Part shown: positions 59,764-64,000 of the stretch, piece by piece | How the letters are laid out: each line of letters starts with the position of its first letter | Numbering within the stretch: the first letter of the stretch is position 1 | Source: JAJPKK01 sp963702755 | Lineage (GTDB): Bacteria > Pseudomonadota > Alphaproteobacteria > Rhizobiales > Xanthobacteraceae | Direction: 5' to 3' | Assembly (NCBI GenBank): GCA_963702755.1 | Contig: CAVPDZ010000030.1 | Location: 115,933-179,932 of the forward strand | Length of the DNA stretch: 64,000 nt | The notes under the pieces: generated by a model | The model's database searches: none | What the model was told of the DNA's origin: nothing | What the model saw: only the letters and a program-made list of their open reading frames with translations | Program-made: the position numbers and the translations under genes

Positions 59764-60856
59764 CTATCGAATTAAGCGGACGCGATGGCGGACGAAGAAT
59801 TCCGATGATGCCACTGACATCACGATGATGGCCTCGATCATCTGAACCATGGTAAAAGGTATCTGATAGAACACTTGCAGCGTCTGGCCGGTAATGAAGA
59901 GAACCGCGATCAGAAATCCAACTGCAGCGACGACAACATGGATCGTTGCGCGACAGGAACGCAATCAGTACGCCGGAAAAAACATAACCGATTGAGATAG
60001 GACTGAGTCAGACGCCCTTCTTGGCTTGCCACATTGACGAAACCCGCAATGCCGGCGCAAGCTCCTGACAGCGCGACGGTCCATAATGTAACGGACCGGA
60101 TCGGAACGCCGACGAGCTTTGCCATGTTCGGTTGGCATTGATGACGCGCATGTAGAAGCCGACGCGGCTGACATGGACGAGCCACGCCGCCACGATGACG
60201 GCAGCGATCGATACCAAAAGACCGCTGTTCACGCCAAAACCAAGGTCGCCAAGCCGTTCGAACGGCTGAAAAGGTGTGGACTGCGGAAACGCGGTCCTGG
60301 CGTCCTGCCAAGCGCCGTAGAGAAGATGAAACAAAAAATACATCGCAACGTAGTTGAGCAACAGCGTCGAGATGATCTCGTTGACCTTGAATCTCAGCTT
60401 CAGGACCCCCGCAAGCAGGCACCACAGCGCTCCGCCGATCGCCGCGCGCCCGCCCATCAGCACAAGCCGCGTTGTCGGCGGACCGATGTCGATAGATCGA
60501 AATAGCCGTCGGCGAAGATGCCGCCAAAAAGCATTTGGCCTTCGAGGCCAAGATTCCAAAATCCGATGCGAAAGGCGAGGCTGGCGGCGAGGCCGACCAG
60601 GATCAGCGGCGCAGCCTGGACGAGAACGGCGTGCAGGCTTTCGGCGTTGAATACTCCGACCAATTCGCCCGCGAGCTGGATCGGCGAAATTCCGGCCACG
60701 GCGAGAACCGCTACGGAAATGCCTAGGCCAACGCCCAGCGAGCCGCGAGAAACAGCGCTTGCTTCCACGCCGGACAGGCTTTGCCGAACGTCCAGGACGA
60801 TCGCTAAGGCGGCGCAGGATGGCTTCGGCGCCGGGACCCGGATTTTCGGACCTCAT
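59764..60856 (-). pseudogene. ABC transporter permease, second subunit, several frameshifts
   Basis: About 364 aa. ATG 60856 begins MRSENPGPGAEAILRRL. Later pieces: LGVGLGISVAVLAVAGISPIQ, RIGFWNLGLEGQMLFGGIFA, RFKVNEIISTLLLNYVAMYFLF, GFYMRVINANRT and, at the end, FYQIPFTMVQMIEAIIVMSVA. The permease pair with the ATPase forms a BMP-type importer. At least three shifts occur. It starts 11 bases after the ATPase stop. Confidence 0.85.
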
Positions 60857-60866
60857 GACCGATACG

Positions 60867-62373
60867 TCATGCATGATCCACCATGGCGCGGCCAATTGCC
60901 TGGCGATCGGCGGGACGCTCGAATTCGGCGACGATACGGCCGCGTGTCATGACGCCGATCCGATCGGATAGACTCAAGACTTCGTCGAGATCCTCGCTGA
61001 TCAAGACGACCGCGGCGCCGCGGTCGCGCGCCGAGAGCAACCGTTGATGCACCGCGTTGCATGCCCGCGCATCAAGACCGCGGCTTGGACTGTGCGCGAC
61101 AACAACCGACGGATGCCGGCTGAATTCGCGGGCGATCACCAGCTTTTGCGCGTTGCCGCCGGACAACAAGGCCGCTTTCTGCCGGACGTTACGCGCACCC
61201 TGCACATCGTAATTCTGTGATCGCTTCGGCTGTATCATGTTGCATGCGCTCCCCGATTGAGGAAACCCAGCGGGCCCATAACGACCCGCCCCAATCTCGG
61301 CCACGGCAAAATTATCGGCGAGCGAAAGACTGCCGGCTAGGGCATAGAAGTAGCGGTCCGCCGGAATGACGGCGATGGCCGCGATTCGCGCGTTCGACAT
61401 CGGAGTGCGTGAAATGTCGCCGAGGTTCTCGACCCAAATCTCGCCTCCCGCCGGCTCGCGCGCGCCCATCAAAGCTTCGGCAAGCTCGGACTGGCCGTTT
61501 CCACTGACGCCGGCGATCCCGTAAATTTCTCCCGCGCGAACGTAAAAGCTCGCTGCTTGAAGCGCCGCGGTTCCATCGGCCCGCGTGCACGTCAGCTCAC
61601 CAACATTGAGCCGCGTTCCGCTTTTCTCGGCTTGCGCCCGTGCAGGCAAAGTCTGCGTTTCACCGACGGTGAGTTGAGTGAGTTCAGCCGCGGTGGTCGT
61701 GGTGGGATCGAGCGTCGCCACGGTCTTGCCTTGACGCATAATAGTGACGCGATCCGCGTAGCGTTTTACCTCGTTCAGCTTGTGGGTGATCAGGACGACG
61801 GCCGTGCCGGTCCGCGCAAGCCTGCGTACCGTCTCAAGCAACTGCTCTGCCTCGGCATCCGTTAGAACGGCCGTTGGCTCGTCGAGGATAAGGATTTTCG
61901 CGCCGGCGACAAGAACTTTGACGATCTCGACCTGCTGCTGCTGGGCGACGTTCAGTGTGTTCACGCGGCTGTCGGGGTCGAGCACAAACCCAAGTTCGGC
62001 CGACTGCCGCTTTATCGCCGCCCGCATCTCTTTGATGCCGGATCGATAGGCGGAGCCCCGATTGGCCAACAGGATATTTTCAGCGACCGTGAAGGGCATC
62101 ACCAACTTGAAATGTTGATGCACCATGCCGATGCCCCGCGCCCGCGCTTCGGAGGGGCCACTCAGCGAGAGAGGTTGGCCGTCGATCATGATGTTGGCCG
62201 GCCTCTGGTGCATAGAGGCCGGCCGCGACGTTCATAAGCGAGGATTTACCCGCTCCATTTTCGCCGAGAAGGGCGTGGACCTCCCCGGCCTTGCCGGAGA
62301 ATTCCGCATCATCCAGAACGACGACGCCATCAAAGGACTTCCGGATTCCCCTAAGAGCGAGGCTTGTCGTCAT
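60867..62373 (-). pseudogene. ABC transporter ATP-binding protein, double-domain (sugar/nucleoside type), one frameshift
   Basis: About 502 aa with two ATPase halves. First: LLGENGAGKSSLMNVAAGLY (Walker A), AQQQQVEIVKVLVAGAKILILDEPTAVL (degenerate signature and Walker B). Second: degenerate Walker A VSGNGQSELAEAL, and LSGGNAQKLVIARE. The frame breaks near 62205 (GLYAPEAGQHH versus APEAG-NIMIDGQPL). Such tandem ATPases energise BMP/ribose/nucleoside importers. Confidence 0.9.
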
Positions 62374-62392
62374 GAGGCGCGATCGGCAGCAG

Positions 62393-63481
62393 CTATTTCT
62401 GGGCAATCACGCCGGGAACATACCAGTCCATCTTCCATAGATCCTCCGTCGTCGAGCGATTTTCCGGCGGCAAGGATCTCTTTGCCGGCAGTATCCTTCA
62501 TCGGGCCGGCAAAAATCTGCTTGCCGTCGATAATGGCCTGCGCGTTCCGCCATGACCTTTTCGACGACGTCCTTTGGCACCGCAGCGCCACAACAAGCGA
62601 TATCGGTGCCGCCCTCTTTGATGCCGGGGAACGCGCCGTAAGGGCTGGGCTGCCAATTTCCAGCTTCGATCTTCTTAAGCTCCGGGATCAGGAACTTCTC
62701 CCAGGTCCAGACCGACGAGCAAAGCGTGGCTTTCGGAGCGAATTCACGCAGATCGCGATGATGACCCGTGCCGTAGATGCCGCGCTCCTGCGCAACGACC
62801 TGCGGGGTCGGCGTGTCGACGTGTTGGCCGATCACGTCAATGCCCTGATCGGCCAGCGCTGAGGCCGCCGCACGTTCCTTGACCGGATCGTTCCAGGCAC
62901 CCGTAAAGACGACGGTCATCGTCGCCTTTGGATTCATTTTCTGAGCGCCAAGCTCATAGGCATTGATGGTCCAGTTGACCGGGCCGATCGGGTGCGCGGC
63001 GACAAAGCCAAGCTTGCCGCTCTTTGACATCGCGCCCGCGACCATGCCGCAAAGATATTGGCTCTCATAGGTCCGGCCATAGAACGACTTCAAGATTGGG
63101 GCCGTTAGTGGTGCCGGACGCGTTCAGGAACGCGACTTTCGGGTATTTCTCCGACAATTCCTTGAAAGTATCGGAGTAACCGAATGCGGTTCCGATAATG
63201 ATGTTCGAACCGCGGCTGATGAAGGTTTCCGCAGCCGGCGTGATTTTGCCGGCAACTTCGGGAACGTTTTCGACGAAAGGAATCTTCTGGCCAAGCGCCG
63301 CTTCCATTTTCGGTCGGGCTTCATCGAACGCCTGCGTCCAACCGCCGTCGGTCTTGTCGGCAAAATAGAGAAACGCGATTTTGGGCGGTGCCGAAAGCGT
63401 GAACCCGGCAGCGTAAGCACCGATGGCGGCACCGCAGACGAGCGCGGTGGTAAGTGAAGTGACTAGAAGCTTGTGCGCCAT
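62393..63481 (-). pseudogene. BMP-family substrate-binding protein, frameshifted
   Basis: About 363 aa. The signal peptide is MAHKLLVTSLTTALVCGAAIGAYA. The BMP/PnrA fold is clear: KIAFLYFADKTDGGWTQAFDEAR, NIIIGTAFGYSDTFKELSEKYPKVAFLNASG, YESQYLCGMVAGAMSKSGKLGFVAAHPI, GAQKMNPKATMTVVFTGAWNDPVKE, DVIGQHVDTPTPQVV. It ends GVIAQK. Breaks are near 63095, 62760 and 62550. BMP proteins bind purine nucleosides or related ligands. First gene of the operon. Confidence 0.9.
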
Positions 63482-64000
63482 ATACGCGCTCCCTGACTGG
63501 TTGTAGGCAAGTTCTGGTAGGCAAACGTCTCAACGACAGGCCTCGGGAAGCGAAATACGTGCCACGAGTATAGGGAACAATCCCGGCGTCGCCCGCATCG
63601 ATGATTTGCAGAATGATCAAATGCTTGCAACAGGCCAACAAAGCGCCAATCAGATTAACGGGCGCGCAGCGGAACCAGTCTCTCTGAAGTGCCTATCACA
63701 GGTCGGGAATCGACCTCCGTCCAACATTGGGGGGCGCCCAATTGGGTTATGAGTTTCGCAGACCAACGACTAGATCACGCTGCACTACAACAGGGCGAAG
63801 GATGAGACGTCCTTCACGGCGCGCTAGTCGGCTTCATCGGCAGCTTTATTCGATCGCGGCTCCGATCTCCGGTGAGGTCGGAGCCGCTCTTTGCCGAGTG
63901 ACTTGCGAGCATCGAAGGCCGGAACGTCTACTGGCCGGCTGGTACTTCGGAGGAAAGCAATTTCGGCGTCCCGCCATCAGCATTCTCCTGGCGGGAGACG
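63482..64000. other. Upstream region of the BMP/hydroxylase operon
   Basis: No gene is supported on either strand. A hairpin is at 63856-63887. The operon promoter should lie in the first 150 bases above 63481. Confidence 0.45.
63856..63887. terminator. Hairpin GCGGCTCCGA / TCGGAGCCGC
   Basis: A perfect 10-bp stem with a 12-base loop and a weak T tract (TCTTTG). Possibly the terminator of a gene beyond the window or an attenuator of the operon. Confidence 0.5.

Overview
The window is GC-rich, densely coded DNA from an alphaproteobacterium, most likely of the Hyphomicrobiales (Bradyrhizobium / Xanthobacteraceae-like). The evidence is the gene content (ProQ/FinO protein, HdeA-like protein, CoxLSM hydroxylase, TRAP transporter, MoaA, FumC, Mqo, RpiA, Gph, Gor), the strong GC bias, and intergenic palindromes of a kind I associate with that group. 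There are four tRNA genes (Val, Tyr, Gly, Trp) and no rRNA. I know no diagnostic gene that would fix the genus.

Layout. 0-5 kb: TPP enzymes (one with a twin-arginine-like leader, one split into two overlapping subunit genes), an SDR oxidoreductase and an MBL hydrolase. 6-8.6 kb: a tight minus-strand operon SMP-30 / DpaA-like / 4-OT tautomerase / VOC protein. 8.9-10.8 kb: a TIR-TM-TPR protein. 10.9-17 kb: HIBADH-type dehydrogenase, Mrp/ApbC, and a TRAP transporter whose binding-protein gene and permease genes are separated by a REP-flanked RAYT transposase. 17-28.6 kb: housekeeping and transport (MoaA, L,D-transpeptidase, MHS permease, MBL hydrolase, ThrE, FumC, cupin, Mqo). 28.66-30.38 kb: a small AT-richer island bounded by an intact tRNA-Val and a 44-bp copy of its 3' end, carrying a nuclease-fold gene. 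30.5-38 kb: Gph, RpiA, Gor, STAS, HdeA-like and ProQ proteins, tRNA-Tyr, tRNA-Gly and a ModA-like protein. 38.4-43.6 kb: a large secreted TPR protein convergent with a TIR-STAND-FGE protein. 44-52 kb: PEBP protein, tRNA-Trp with an IS5-type remnant, a Sfp-type phosphopantetheinyl transferase, an M23 peptidase and a membrane-bound NRPS-like enzyme resembling epsilon-poly-lysine synthetase. 52-63.5 kb: a Rieske remnant, a 2OG-Fe(II) oxygenase and an alpha/beta hydrolase facing a long minus-strand operon (BMP-type ABC importer, cysteine hydrolase, CoxM-CoxS-CoxL). I read that operon as uptake and oxidation of an N-heterocyclic or nucleoside-like compound.

Many genes are broken by single-base insertions or deletions. 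Both halves of the protein remain conserved, and several sites are homopolymers. This is denser from about 56 kb to 63.5 kb. It looks mainly like raw-sequence error rather than true decay, so frameshifted loci are annotated over their inferred full extent as 'pseudogene' and described as probably intact in the organism.

The most interesting loci are the Pls-like NRPS with its nearby activating transferase, the TIR-nSTAND-FGE protein, the tRNA-Val island, and the RAYT with its REP pairs.
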